Assembly (NCBI RefSeq): GCF_011075055.1
Contig: NW_025401123.1
Coordinates: 62,001-126,000, forward strand
Source: Mangifera indica
Lineage: Eukaryota > Streptophyta > Magnoliopsida > Sapindales > Anacardiaceae
Length of the DNA stretch: 64,000 bases
Direction of reading: 5' to 3'
Of this stretch, positions 36,119 through 49,295 are shown piece by piece. The notes under the pieces are model-generated. The model did not search any database, was not told the DNA's origin, and saw only the letters and a list, made by a program, of their open reading frames with translations. Numbering within the stretch: position 1 is the first letter of the stretch; each line of letters starts with the position of its first letter. A program made the translations under genes and the position numbers.

Positions 36119-36127
36119 TTATAAATT

Positions 36128-39100
36128 TAAGAAAAATTGAATAGTGGTTATGATGAAGACCGAAGGAACGTGGTATAAATGAAAACGAGGCAAACTAGCT
36201 GAAAAGAGGAAAAGAAAAAAGAAAGAGAGAGAGATGTAAAGACATCAATCATGTGATGTTGGTATTGAAATAAATCAATGATATAAATGAGAGAATCAAC
36301 CATACTGTGGAGGAGGCAGACAAAATGACCTGTAGCCTGATTTTATTTTTATTTTTAGGAGAGAAAAAAAAAAGAAAAAGGAAAAGAAAAAGAAATAGCA
36401 CAAAATTCTAAATCCATAGATTTTAATGATTAAATCAATGTGGTTAAGCACTAACAACACATGTAAATGAGTAAAAATCCAAATTGCTAATCCCCCTTTG
36501 GAGATCCCGTGGGCCAAAGCTTTAAAACTCAAATTTCCTTTTGGGTTTTGGTATTTTGTCCTTTTGCTTACCCTCTCAGAAGATGTCAACAATAATTGGT
36601 GCCTTTAAATGTCGTAATTTCAAAATAAGATAAGAGGTGATTCAGAAGAGGCTGTGAGAAAGAAGCGTCAAAATGTTTGCATGTGAAAAGCCATAGCCCA
36701 CCTGGATTTCTCTTGAGACAACTTATTATCATCTACATGTACTATCAATCACTTTATATACCATATAATATATTATTTAAGAAATCAGGGAAAATAATTA
36801 ATTAATTAATTTTTTTTTTTGTAATATATTGATTATTCTAACCCACCCACTCTTCCTTGATATTATTGGACCAATCATTGTTTTCCATTGCTTAGTTTAT
36901 ATTTTAGTATGGATATTACTTAATTTATAATATAATAAACCATTTTATGTTAACTATTAAAAGGCCATCAAATTAATTTTAATTTTATTATAATTTTATC
37001 ATTATTTATTAATTTAATATTTGCATATCCTATTTGAATGTATGACACTTAGATAAAGAAGAGATAAATAAATAAGAAAAATAAGGCTTAAAATATAACA
37101 AGAGCATATGCTTTTCACATACATATATATAGTAATAGTTGGTAAATAAAAAAATGGTCAAATAAAGTAAGACAAGTTTATAATGAATGAATTAAAGGAA
37201 GTATCGTAAGAACATAGAATAAATGAAATAAGAACAGGCAGCCATATTCCCGCTGAATTGTTAGGCCGACAATCGGACAAATTATGTCACATCCAGACGA
37301 CACCAACATTAGTTGATTAAATTGCATAGCACTGAGTTCAAATAAAATAAATGCAAAAGCCAAGAACTTGATACAATATAATGACTGTTACAAGTAAACC
37401 CTAAAGAAAATAAAACTAAAAACTTGTAGAGAATCCCATTTTCTTGGTACCATAAGCTGCTCAGATTGTTTCTATGTCTGCCTTATTTTATACTACAGTA
37501 AGTACTGGTTCTACTTCTACATGTAACTGTTAGATTCTGTCCCACCATCTTCTATAATCAATTCTATTATTTTATTTTACTGTTTTTGTGTGAAATATTA
37601 TTATTAACTTGGTTAAATTTATGGTAGATTAGATTTATAATAAATAATAAGTTATAAATGATCATTTAGATAAAATTAAGTATATATCATATAATTTATT
37701 CTAATAGAATGAATGATTAGGAGAGGGGATTCGTTAAACAAATCTATTATTTCAAGAAATTTAAAAATATAATTAAATTTACGGAGCTCCTTAGAATATA
37801 TAACAAGTTTCGAGACAAACCCTAATTATATATATAAAATAACATGATCTCGTCAAGACAAATTTTGTTTCCAAAATTTATACTTGAACTGTTCGTCCAA
37901 AGCAACTTGTTATGTTTTATTATTAATATTATGAGTAATCCAATAGCTATGTTTTACTTTTATGAAGCATTTGCAATAAGTTAGGATGATTCCAATCCAT
38001 CTGTTTTCTATTTAGAATTATTCATTTTGGGAGTCCGGTTCTCGATTTTTAAAGTAAATGAAATTGCTGTTTACGTTTCTCTTAGAAGTAAATGAAATTG
38101 TTTAACCAACAGGAAGGGTTTAGAAAATGGAGGAAAAAACTTTGTAATATTGTAAATATTTTTATTCATGCAATTTGAGTGTTTATCCTTTATAAGGTTC
38201 AGCATAGTTCACTGTTAGCAAAATATAAGCATTTGTTTGAAGAATACTTAATGCCTATCTTTTTCGTAACAAATCCCAACTTTGATGCAACAAGAAGAAA
38301 TTTAATTTGATTTGCTTTGACTAAGATTTCTTGGAGAAATAAGACGTAAATTTAAGTTAGAGAGTTCAATCTGTGATTTAAGGTAAATATCCCTTGATTC
38401 ATTAAATATTGGAATTTGTAAAAACTCAAAGAAATTGGATATGAACATGTGTTTGTCAACAATGGAATTTGCCACATGGGGAACAAGTTATGAAAGATAA
38501 TCAATTGAGTTGGTGGTCGGGATGGTAGACCTTCATTCAACTACCAAATAACATTTTATATTATCTTTTCTGTTGTGGCTGAGGAGGTCACATTATAAAT
38601 GCTCTAAAGTATTTCGAAATAATATTTGTTTTTAAAATTAAAGCAATTTATATTACAATGAGCCCATGTTATCTGAAATTTTCTTTTTAATACGTACAAT
38701 ATGGAAAGTCAAATATGAGACAAACACTGGAGTTTATGTTATATGCTAATGTGGCATTATTGGTATGAGATTTTGAATATATAATTCATATTATATCCTA
38801 TGAACAACATTCTAATACATACCTTTATTTAAATTCCGTATCTTATGAACATTCTAAGGCTTCCTATTCATTGGACTTATATAATTTCATCTAACAGTAG
38901 CCCCCCAAATCCCATAGTCTATGAATTTATGGACTTTTTGTCCATGTTCAAGTGAAACCTCCATAACTGAGCTTGTAGGATATGCTCCAAAGAGCTCTTG
39001 TTCAGCTTGTTTTGAACCTTCTTTGAATTTCGCTACTTGAACTTTGCTCCTTTATATTCGAGCTTTTATCACTCACTATACATTCAATTTATCTGATTTT

Positions 39101-39751
39101 TTTAATCCTTGGAAAGTTTCTTGACATTGAAAGCCAAAGAATCCCTTGATTTTGTCGAATCCTTGGGTAGTTTCATGATATTAGAATTATGTTTAGCGTT
39201 AGGTCACTCTTTTTTTTTAAACCTGTCATATGCTGACAATATGAATGCGAAGAAACCTTTGCTCATCATGGGGATGAACATACGACTTGACATGACGACT
39301 TTTCCATATCAAAGGCCCTTGGTTCCCAAAGCCAGACTCATGATGACACCTTGGGATGAACATGGTTTGGGCATAGTTGGGCCAAACTATGCCCATTTGG
39401 TATTTCATACCATGAGAAACTTGGTCTTACCTACTAAGCAATCATATGTACTCTTTCTTAGCTTGAGTGTTAAGTTTCGTTCAAGAAATTTATGTATCCT
39501 ATATTCAACTTTTTTTTTTTTTTTAAGATTGATTTTACTTCGATCATAAGCTTTGGCTCATCTCAATATTTAAAATATGTATACATAGATTATTTACACT
39601 GAAGATTCGAATCACCTAAAAAGGAGATGAATTGGCCTTTTCAAAGTTTCCAAAATCAAAATTTGCTATACACTCAACTAGGGTTTTATGTAATTTTAGA
39701 AATTTTTAATGCAACTGGTAAAATTGTTGAACCCTTAAGTTTTTTAAAAGT
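36128..39751. other. Intergenic
   Basis: No supported gene. A small hairpin with 10-bp arms (gggcatagtt and its complement, 39369-39394) lies at the end of a chance frame. 37178-37363 can be read as 61 codons on the minus strand but nothing supports it. Confidence 0.45.
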
Positions 39752-40957
39752 AACATTTTGACACAAATTAGAAGAACCCAAAAACAAGTTTTTGAGAGCT
39801 TTCACGTGCACAAGATTTTTCTAACCCAAACTCATGCTTAATAAAAATAAATATGACTACAAGAAAAATTACCTAAACATAACTTTCTTGAATTCTTCAA
39901 ATTTCTTCATCTAAACTTTGTCTTATCCCTCTTTAATATTAATTTAAATGTATTGGAAAATTCCTTGCCATCTAGATCTAAACTTAAGCACAAATCATTA
40001 TTAATAATATTTACGATTATATTGGTTTGTTATCGTCAAAATAAAAATATGATAATTTATTGAGTCAACATTCTCATCTTTTCTAAGGATGACAAATATA
40101 TATGTATTTAAAAAAATTTTAGCAGTTGTGCAAACATAATATGAATTTACTTAAAATAGTAAATAACTTGATTTTAAAAAAAATTGAAAGGAGTTACTTT
40201 AAAATAAATAAATAAATAAAGGTTTCTCCCAAAATGTATGCACAATAAATAATCTAATGGAAACATAGTCCAAAATACATCCACACTTAAATTAAGAACT
40301 AATAAATTTCTCAAATCATAACAAAATTATATAATCAACTCCTATCAAATAAACAATTGTCTAAATTTTTCATTTTTTTTAACATGATTAAAAAGAAAAA
40401 AAAAACATTTTGACACAAATTAGAAGAACCCAAAAACAAGTTTTTGATAGCTTTCACATGTGCAAAAGTTTTCTAACCCTTACTCACGCTTAAAAAAAAA
40501 ACAACTATCTAGATTTTTTTTTTGAAATTTTCAAATCTCTTCATCCAAGCTTTGTCATTTTCCAATTACCCTAAATTCTAAATCCTAAACAATGTTATAA
40601 GAAATTCTTTGTCATTTAAATTCAAACTTAAACACAAATCATTGGTAATAATGTTTACTATTATATCAGTACGTTATCATCAAAATAAGAGAATGATAAT
40701 TTTTTGGATAATAATCTCCTCTTTCTAAAGATTACAACGTATATTTTAAGGAATTTTAGTAATTATGCCCATATATATGAATTTCTTTTAATGGAAAAAA
40801 ACTTGACTTTTAAGAAACTATTGAAAGAGTTTACACTAAAAAAAAAAAATTCAAATTTTCTCCCTTGAAATGTATGCACAATGCGTAATCTAACGAAAAT
40901 GTAGTCTATAATACACCCACACTTAAACAAAAAAAAAAAAAAAATCTCAAATCATAG
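39752..40957 (+). repeat. Tandem duplication, unit about 570 bp
   Basis: 39752-40320 and 40404-40957 align along their length, sharing aacattttgacacaaattag at the start, atgtatgcacaat then taatctaa near the end and ccacacttaaa at the close. They differ by many small changes and by homopolymer length. No coding frame is conserved between copies. Confidence 0.8.
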
Positions 40958-41600
40958 CTTTCCTGATTAAAAAGAAAAAAGAAAGATGGGCACCATAAAA
41001 GACAAAACACAAGAAAGTACGATAGCATAAAACAATACGTCATATAGAGGAAAATGAGCAATATAACCCATGAACACCTAGACAAGATGACAGGACTCAT
41101 CCAATAAGGATTAGATGAACAAGACATATCGTGTGTGAATATAAAAAGCCTTTCTTTTAAAAAATTTTATCAAACTTTATTGATACCAAATCCTTTTTCT
41201 CAAAACAATGTCTATCTCCTCTTCAATTTCTTACAATATTTGTATTCCAATGAACTTCAACTTCCATATGAAATAAAAATATAATACTTTTCACCAAGAA
41301 TATCAATTGGCAATGGTAACTTAAAAATAAATAATTTATATTCCCCTGTTTTTTGTTTTGGTTGTTCTCCAACTTATTAAACAATCATAGAGAGTTTAAC
41401 CGTTGTTTGATTTGCAAGTTGAAATAATTGTAAGCAACCCTAAGAAGAGTATTTGGTATCTTATTATTTAAAACATAGGTAACATAATAGTTCAAAATAC
41501 CAAATTACCAAAATACCTCTATCTCATGCAACGTCTTGTGTTGACCCATTGACTCCCTTGTCATTCTTCCGTTACTCTACAATCCTTCTTCCAAAATCAC
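40958..41600. other. Intergenic between the tandem duplication and the gypsy LTR relic
   Basis: No gene or defined repeat recognised. 41440-41510 has ttggtat...ataccaaatt inverted words but no clear ends. Confidence 0.35.
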
Positions 41601-42750
41601 AAAAGGAATATGGTGAATGAAACACAATTAGTAAGTAGGTGGTCTTTTGGCACCAAACACACAACATAAATCATAACTATAATTACCAGTTTGTGTCCCA
41701 TATTTGATCTCGATATGGTATTTTGAATGTTTTTCCAGTATCTCGAATGCCTATCTGAGTTATTTGGTGCCCAACATCTAATCTCTAATGGTGGTATCAT
41801 CCCGAATGACTAATGTCACACAATGTATATTGGCATCTCGAATGCCTAGTAAAAACATAATATATTCCATAAGTTAATCATAAGGTGTAGCCAATACACT
41901 TGTTAGTCGGGTTTCAGGCTATGGACACCATATCACAAGAGGAGTAAGACCTCGAGCCTTTTCCAATATTACATAAGCATCCCAGATGCTAAGACGCCCA
42001 ACACCGATGCATAATCATCAAATAGATATCAAGGTCACACAAGCTATCCCAAGTGTCGTCATACACATAGTTAATCTTTAAAATCCCTCTGTACTGTCAA
42101 ACACACAGTTAGACCATTTATCTAGATATCATCTCGTGTTACCTTCATTAAAACCTTACTATTCATTTCCTTATAATCATCCTTTATACGGGTAAAATAA
42201 TAATTTCCATAGTCATCTATAAGTATAAAAACCTTGTTCTAGCATTACTACTTTCATACGCCTTTACTTCTAAATTTTTCCAAATGTACATAAGGGTGTA
42301 TCTTCCATAAACAAGGGTGTGTTATTTTATCTACACGATTTCAAATTTATCTAACGCAGGGGTATGCAATCCAAGGTGGCATACAAGGGCATGTGTCTCA
42401 TACCACACGGGCTTGTATTTATCCCTAAATTAATACACTCGTGATTTTCCTAACATAAAGACTATTCATTCATAAAGATACATGAGCGTGTTTCCACCAA
42501 AACTTGACCAAAACTTGAGCGTGTTACACAACCATGTATCACTCAATCTATAAAAAAAGAATTCATTTGAACAACGATTTTTTACCACCAAAACTTGCCT
42601 CTGGCCATTCAATTAAACACCTTTTAGTTAACCAATAGGTCTACATGCACTTCATATATTCATAAACACATTTACATGGAAATCATGATCACTAAAACAA
42701 TTAAGCCTAGTTACCTAGCTTGACATGCTTCAGATTTCATAATCACACAC
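41601..42750 (-). repeat. Gypsy LTR relic, minus orientation
   Basis: Matches 13.4-13.8 kb, including taagtaggtggtc near 41631 and the cataaggtgtagccaata...ggctatggacaccat block (41880-41935). 42330-42540 has the acaxccatgtat/cgtgtt words of these LTRs. The ends are not defined. Confidence 0.5.
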
Positions 42751-43199
42751 ACTAAGTCCCTCTATCAACACTCAAATCATAGCCATATATACGTAACTAC
42801 TGTCAAAAGGATGCATACTAATTTACACATACAATTCCAATGACATAACTTCATTGAAAGTCAATTGATAACCAACAATAGAATATCCCATAAGTAACAA
42901 GTAATTCAAGAATATTTTTTTATATCTTTAATCACAACAATTCCAAAAATTACAAACTTAGAAGGCTCTTGTATTGATTTGTGACTTTTTTGTTGTTAAA
43001 TGAAGTTGTTGGGCATGTGAATTTATATGGATTCATGTTGTGTAAAGTAAAGGGAGGCATGGAAGTTCTTTCGTGTGTGGACTTCATCAGAAGACAAGAT
43101 ACATGAAAAAAAATACATGTTTTGTAGAATTTTGAAATTGGATGACAAGTCAAGTTTGGGCTAGAAAATTTGCCTATTGGGGATGCCAACAAGCTTTCA

Positions 43200-44210
43200 A
43201 AAGATATCTCGTGGGACTATGGCTTATGCTCTTGAATGTAATGCATTTGGGTTGCGAGTTCAAATCGAATTTTTGGTTAAAAAACTAGGTTGCAAGTTGC
43301 CTGAGAAGCAGCCCATAAAAAGAAAATTAGGTTGAATGTACCATATATGTACCCAAGGTAGGGGTTATCTCTAGATGGTTAATCAACAGTTTTGATCAAC
43401 TTATATAGTACGGGAATAAGTTGCTACTAGAGATATCCCTGTGTGATCAAGGTGTCCTAGTTAGTTAGCTCGATAGGCTACATGACATGTTCATAACGCA
43501 TAATAGTTAGTGACACATAAGGTGTCGTATGCGTTCACTAGGGCATTAGATATGCCAATTTCAACTTAGGCCTAATCCGCCTTTGTGGATGGCTTATGTT
43601 AGGGCATGAAGGTGTCGAGATGTGACCACAATGAGATTCACAAATGGAATGTAAAGTTCATTAGCTTTATGTGTTATGCAGGGTATCGCAAGTGGTTAGC
43701 CCAATAGACCATATGGTGTGTGCATAAGGTATGATGTTGGGTAAACACTCAATGTGTCATTTATTTTCATTAAAGCATTAGAGGTGCCAAGATCAACTTA
43801 GGTCTTAACAATCTATATGAGATGGCCTATGTATACAGGGCACAAGGAGCTTCAGAATAAATGGATTGACAAGGTAGTGAGCCAAAAACATCCATTTCAG
43901 CCACAAGGATATTTAACGATGAAATGCTAAGATTTCAGTTTTATGCTTCGTGTAGAGTACCGAGGTGTCACAACTTATTAAGTGTTTTCACTTATGCATT
44001 CATTTTTATGATTTTGTAGGTAAAGGCAAGTTATGAGGCATACGAGGGACTTAGTGATCCAGTCAAACTATTGCATGAGGGTAAGGGGCAAAATAATCAT
44101 TTCAAAATTTTATATCATTCATATAGTGATTTCTAAATTATGCACTATAGAGACTTTTAGTTATTGTCAGACATTTGGGTTGTAATAATGGAGAATTTTG
44201 TTGCATTTAA
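43200..44210 (+). repeat. Gypsy LTR relic, plus orientation
   Basis: Shares in plus orientation the words that 41.6-42.7 kb has in minus: ggtgtcgtatgcgttcac, gcattagatatgcca, and acttattaagt followed by gtaggtaaaggc near 43970. The two relics thus face each other about 450 bp apart. Confidence 0.45.
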
Positions 44211-45279
44211 AATATTTATTTACATAAAAATAGTGAAAGACTATATCGTGAGATACATAGAGACTATGGTTGATCAATAAAGGATTCATCATTCTTGAAC
44301 ACAAGAAAAAGATATCTTACATAAGATACTGAATGATATTCATTATTGCTTGAATCTATGACCACATTGGGATAAGATTGTAGCCTAATATGTGTAAGTC
44401 ATTGATAAGTATCAGTTTATACTGAGAAACTACTGAGATAGACATATTTATATGTCTTAACCTTAAGAGATATTGATTGACAAAAGGATTGAATTGCACA
44501 TAATTGTAATGTTGTAAAAGCTTAAGAGATGTTCACTGACACTTTGTTGTTCAAGTAGCCATGACGCTTTGCTAGAGGCCAATCTTGGTCTGTGTCTAAA
44601 TTTAACCCAAATTCAAACACTGTCACTTTGATGGAGAGCTTATAGGTCACATACATATAAGGGTTTATACGAACCTAGAGATAAGGATCGTTTGACAATC
44701 CTAGTGTTTAGGAAGAGAGAGAACTTTATTCACCATATTTTGACTAAGTTTGACTTAACATGTATAGTGCCCTATAGCACTGTGCAAAATTAATATGCAA
44801 CGTATGGTTTAAGGTATGCCAAGTGGCACACAAGTGAATCATCTGTGCACATATGTTAATGGTGTCCAGTATGAGTTAAACTCTTATTGCGCTTGGACAC
44901 CTACATATAAATATGAAACAAAGTGTGAGTTAATGAAAACAAATTAATCTCAGATACGAAATTCATATGCAAAAAATCAAAAACCCTAGCTGCCAAAGAC
45001 TTCTGAATTTCTCTCTCTAGTGAACACATTCCTGTCTAGCACATAGAAGCTCTAATAGCCTTTTTCCTAGATAACCTCTCATGTTTGTTTTCCGCATGGA
45101 TACTAGGGCACCATCTCATAAGGGTTAGATAATGTTCGTTTCCTTACCACGTGAAGACTCAGAGGAGCAATCAACACAAGTTTATGGTGGTTTTACAAAA
45201 TGTTCCAAGACTACCTAAATAAGTTTATAGTGGTTTTACAAATGCCCTCAATAAAAAACTATTTTTGTCACAGTTGTGA
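44211..45279 (+). repeat. LTR-like segment of unassigned family
   Basis: No ORF. It has the look of a retroelement LTR and leader: repeated short motifs, a TATA-like acatataaata (44904), a C/T-rich leader (44990-45060) and a near-duplicate tttatggtggttttacaa pair (45181, 45225). It separates the gypsy LTR relic from integrase sequence. The ends are unknown. Confidence 0.35.
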
Positions 45280-46111
45280 TTCAAAGGAAGGTTCAGTTAG
45301 ATTTGGGCCAACAGCAAATTGAGTTAATAATTGGGCTTCTACCCAGAGAATAAATCAAATCCACGTTAGTGGAAGAGTCAAGACAATTCAACTTTAGGAT
45401 GATTGTAAACAAAGGATTCAAGATGGTTTCGAAGTAGATTTTTAGTTGGTTGGTGACGTCCTTAAGTTTAGAGGTAAAGTTTATGTTCCTCTAGTGAATT
45501 AGGTAAGGTAAAGAATTCTTTTAGAGGCTCACAGTTCTCTTTACACGACTCATCCTTAAGGTGTAAAGATGCATCATGATTTAAAGAGGAATTTCTGATG
45601 GTCTGGTATGAAGAATGATGTAAGTGAGTATGTCGCTAAGTGTCTCACCTACCAGTAGATTAAGGCTGAACACCAAATACCATCAAGATTACTTCAACCT
45701 CTGAGTATACCCAAATGGAAGCGAAAACATATTTTTATGGACTTTATTATTGGACTTCCTAGGGTTTAGAGTAGATATAATATGCTTTGTGTAATTATTG
45801 ATAAATTGACCAAGTTAGTGCATTTCTTGTCTATTAAGGACACCACCCTTGTAAATAAGCTGGGAAAGTTATATGATTAAAAGATTATCAAATTACATGG
45901 TGTGCCCAAAAAGATAGTATCAGATAGAGACATAAGGTTTGTGTCAATTTTTTGGAAGAGTTTACATAGATCATTAGGCACTAATTTAATATTCACTACA
46001 ACTTATTACTTGTAGACAAATGGTCAGACTAAAAGGACCAATCAAGTGTTAGAGGATATGTTGACAACCACTGTTTGGACTACAGGGCAAGTTAGGTTGA
46101 CATGTTGCCTT
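45280..46111 (+). pseudogene. Chromovirus (Ty3/gypsy) integrase, upstream half
   Basis: In slightly shifting plus frames: the zinc-binding region (LLEAHSSLYTTHP, YVAKCLTYQ), the linker [11 protein letters not shown], then the catalytic core with [53 protein letters not shown] and TNGQTKRTNQVLEDML. Asp and Glu of the DDE triad are recognisable. It stops at the codons for DMLPL at 46111 and resumes at about 60128 with VEFTYNNSY, the next words of the family. In-frame stops show it is dead. Confidence 0.88.
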
Positions 46112-46146
46112 TATAGGCCATTTGGTTTCCAATTAATAAATATTAT
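46112..46146. mobile_element. TIR element, left end
   Basis: GGCCATTTGGTTTCC mirrors the right end at 60128 (on the other strand GGGATGTTTGGTTTGG), a PIF/Harbinger-Tourist-like terminus. A 3-bp duplication (TTA against TCA) is possible but weak. It is cut at 46147 by the copia LTR. Confidence 0.6.
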
Positions 46147-47535
46147 TGTTAAACACTTTTGAAATAGCTAATATGAACTTAGAGGGGGTGAATAGGTTCC
46201 AAAAAAAATTTCTTTCTCAACAACTAAGATTATACAAAGCAATAATAAATAGCAGAGCAACAACAAATAAGCAATAAATACCAAAGCAAAAATCTATATA
46301 ACACTGCAACAATAAATAATAATAACAAAGTAATAATCAGCAAGCAATCAACAAAAATTAAAATGTTAATATTTAGAAAAGCTCAATTTTAGAGTGGTTT
46401 AAAGTTTTCTCTTACAAGTCTCCTACATTCACTTCTTCAAGAAAACCATATTAGAGTTCCACTATCTCTTGAAAATTTTTTTATACGTAGTATATATGGG
46501 ATTGCACCCATGATGTTTGATTACAAAGTGATAAATATGTTGAATGCCTTTATAAGGCTTTAAATACAAGCTGAGTGCACTTGGTATCTCAATGAATAAA
46601 AGGAAGCGTAGAGAAAGTTATTGAGAAAATATAGTCTTTTGGGTTTTTCTTTTTAATGTATTAAAATGTCTAACCTTTTGCTCTTCAATCCAAGCTCAAT
46701 TTATAGAGCTAGGTTGCATTCTGTTAGAATGAGTTGTGTTGAAAACCAATTGAAAATTTTGGCAAAGAAGGTCTCAATCAGAGTTATAACAAATAACTTT
46801 AAATACACTCAACATGGGCAGTAGACCTATGTCACAAGTGGCTTGCTTCATTTCTATGTTTAATATAAAAAATCCAAAAACTTGAACAGGTATATACCGG
46901 CTTGTGTACGGTTGAAGTATGGGTTTGATTTTACACAAAATAAAGAAGTGCATGACTAGACTAGAGTACGACATGGCTAGAAGGTTTTGGAAAACTGCAT
47001 GACTGAGAGAATTTTACATGTGTCACAATTTGATTGAATTTTATGTCACGATTGGGAGGTTTTTAGAAACTGCATAATAGGGACAAATTTACATGTGTCA
47101 TACCTAGACTGGCATTTTGTGTTATGGTTGGGATTATTTCCAAGGGTTATGGTTGGAACACATTTGGCACGCCTAGGAAGAGTTCTTACAACCACGACTG
47201 GACACGTGGCAAGAAGAGTGGTAGCAAAGCATGTGGCTTGGATACGTGGTATGACATGGCTAGAGAGGAAAATGTCACAGGTGGGACACTTTTTAACTAT
47301 CACAACTAGGACATTTAAAGGCTTGGACATGTGATAGTGATGCACTAGATTGGAATACTTGCTTGTACATATGGCAGCAATGCAATAGATTGGAGTACTT
47401 GTTTAGACATGTGGCAGCGATGCACAAAAAGAAAGTGTCATGGTCGAGACATTTTTAAGTGTCACGATTGGGACATTCAAGGGTTGTGAATTGGACAGGT
47501 AGTATGAGGAAGAGACAGTTGGATAACTTTACACA
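46147..47535 (-). repeat. Truncated 3' LTR of the minus-strand copia element
   Basis: Begins TGTTAAACACTTTTGAAATA and aligns with 57934 onward; the last roughly 270 bp of the partner (its U3 start) are missing at the right end, where integrase sequence begins. It contains the minisatellite listed separately. Confidence 0.8.
47310..47420 (+). repeat. Minisatellite in the copia LTR
   Basis: About 2.5 copies of a 40-42-bp unit built on tggagtacttg...acatgtggcagxgatgca. The homologous array is at about 59185-59295 in the other LTR. Confidence 0.7.
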
Positions 47536-48010
47536 ATACAAACCTTTTACTAAGTTTCTTTTTGAAATCTTTTGAAGAACATCAATGCTTGCATGTCCTA
47601 ATCTTCTATGTCATAGCCACATGACCTCCTCCTTGGTTGACAAGAGACATAGATCTCTAGATGTAATATCATGCAAGTTTATAATGTACACATTTGAATG
47701 CCTATGGCCAATGAATGCAATTGCATTTGCATTAGCATCAATAATTTCACAACATAAAGAATAAAAACTAATCTTGAAGCCTTTGTCACATAATTGACTT
47801 ATACTAAGTAAATTATGCTTAAGACCTTCAACTAGTAAAACATCATCAATTGAAAAAGAAAAGTTACCTATGGTGTCGATGCCAACTACTTTTTCTTTGG
47901 AGTTACCTCCAAAATTGACATTACCTTTATCTTTAGCGTTCAAAAAGGAGAATAAACTCCTATCTCTTGTCGTACGTCTTAAGCATCCATTATCTAAGTA
48001 CTACTTGCTA
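47536..48010 (-). pseudogene. Copia protease C-terminus, pre-integrase domain and start of integrase
   Basis: On the minus strand SLFSFL and NAKDKGNVNFGGNSKEKVVG lead to VLLVEGLKHNLLSISQLCDKGF (about 47800), HDITSRDLCLLSTKEEVMWL, and RRLGHASIDVLQKISKRNLV with the HxxxH-type zinc start. It breaks at 47535 into the LTR. Integrase core, reverse transcriptase and RNase H are all missing. Confidence 0.85.
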
Positions 48011-48125
48011 GAAGACATCAAGGAAGGTTGCAAGCAAGCTTACAAGATAAATTCATCTGTTTACTTTTTGGTACCCAAACGGTCTTGGGTCTAACAACTT
48101 TAGTTTTAAGTGTCCCTTTAGGAAT

Positions 48126-49295
48126 CTAAACCTTCTTCACTTTAAAAAGTTTACCATTCTTAATTGAACAATTTCTAATAGTATACCTAATTAATGAACA
48201 AAATTTGCATTTTATATGCAATGCATAACGTGTCTTTAAAGGTCTACATGAGTTTGAAAAAGTGTTACTTCTATTATAGCCTAGTCCTTTCTTATTAAGA
48301 CCACTTCTTTGAAATACAAACATCTTATCCAACTTCTTAATGCCTATTTTGAATTTTTCTAATAATTCTTTCAAACTAGATACCTTTTTCTTTAGTTCTT
48401 CATGTTCCTCTTTCATGCATGTTAATTTTTTTAGGCATGAATCCTTTTCATTTCTAACAACATCATATTTCTTAGCCAACTCATCATGATCATGTAGGAG
48501 TATATCATGTTCCTTTTTAATGCAGATCAATTGTTTGTTTAATGATTTATATTTTGCTTCCATTTTTTCATACTCGTTTATTAAGATTTCAAATACATCT
48601 TGTAATTGATGCAAAGAGTATGAGTTTGAATCATTTACCTTATCCTCCAAATCATTCATGGCCATGAAACATATGTTGGCTTTTTCTTCCTCCGACTCAT
48701 TTTCATCACTTGAGTCATCGCTTCCACTCCAAGTGGCGGCAAACACTTTCTTCTAAAATCTCTTCTCCTTTTAATCTTTCTTCTTCTTTCTCAGAGGACA
48801 ATCTTGACAAATATGGTTTGGTTTTTGTTCCTCTTTGTCTAGCAAAACTCTTTCCTTTGTTTCTCTTTGATCTTGATATAAATTTGCTAAAGTTTCTAGC
48901 TAAAAGACATATCATCTTCATCCATGGAAGAATTTCCTTTCTCTTCCTTTTTCATCCATAACCTTTAATGCAATATCTTTTTTAGCCTTAACTTCTTCTT
49001 TCTTTGGTTTTCTCTTCATTTCATAAGTAAGGAGACTTCCTATGAGCTCATCCATTGTTATTTTGTTAATATCCTTAGACTTCTCAATAGTTGTTGCCTT
49101 CATAGTCCACAAATCTAGTAATGATCTTAAAATCTTTTTACCAATTCAATCGTCTTAAATCTCTTTTCGAGCCCTTTGAGATCATTCATCAAGTTGGAAA
49201 ACCATTTGTACATGTTAGTTATATTTTCTTTAGACTTCATTTCGAATAACTCATATTTTCAGAAGAGAAGCTTGATCTTCGATTCTTTAACTTTG
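48126..49295 (-). pseudogene. Copia gag, C-terminal part
   Basis: From GTSQV/KESKIKLL at the Athila insertion it runs through the acidic and coiled-coil portion (FAATWSGSDDSSDENESEEE at about 48743, EYEKMEAKYKSLNKQLICIKK) to the cysteine cluster HIKCKFCSLIRYTIRNCS near 48200. Several frames are used, so it is decayed. 48746-48126 is an unbroken 206-codon stretch. Confidence 0.8.

Noticed and set aside
37178..37363. 61-codon minus-strand frame
   Set aside because: No family match, no promoter or splice context; could at most be part of a UTR or non-coding RNA.
39369..39394. Short perfect hairpin as a microRNA precursor
   Set aside because: The arms are only about 10-11 bp with a 6-base loop, too short for a plant microRNA stem.
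39109..39549. 146-codon plus-strand frame
   Set aside because: No recognisable domain, poly-T-encoded Phe run at its end, and an inverted repeat inside it; looks like a chance frame.
43200..43290. Possible SINE because of a B-box-like gagttcaaatcgaa
   Set aside because: No matching A box at the right distance and no A-rich tail or target duplication.
48710..48961. Plus-strand frames over 47.8-49.0 kb
   Set aside because: Shadows of the minus-strand copia gag and protease.
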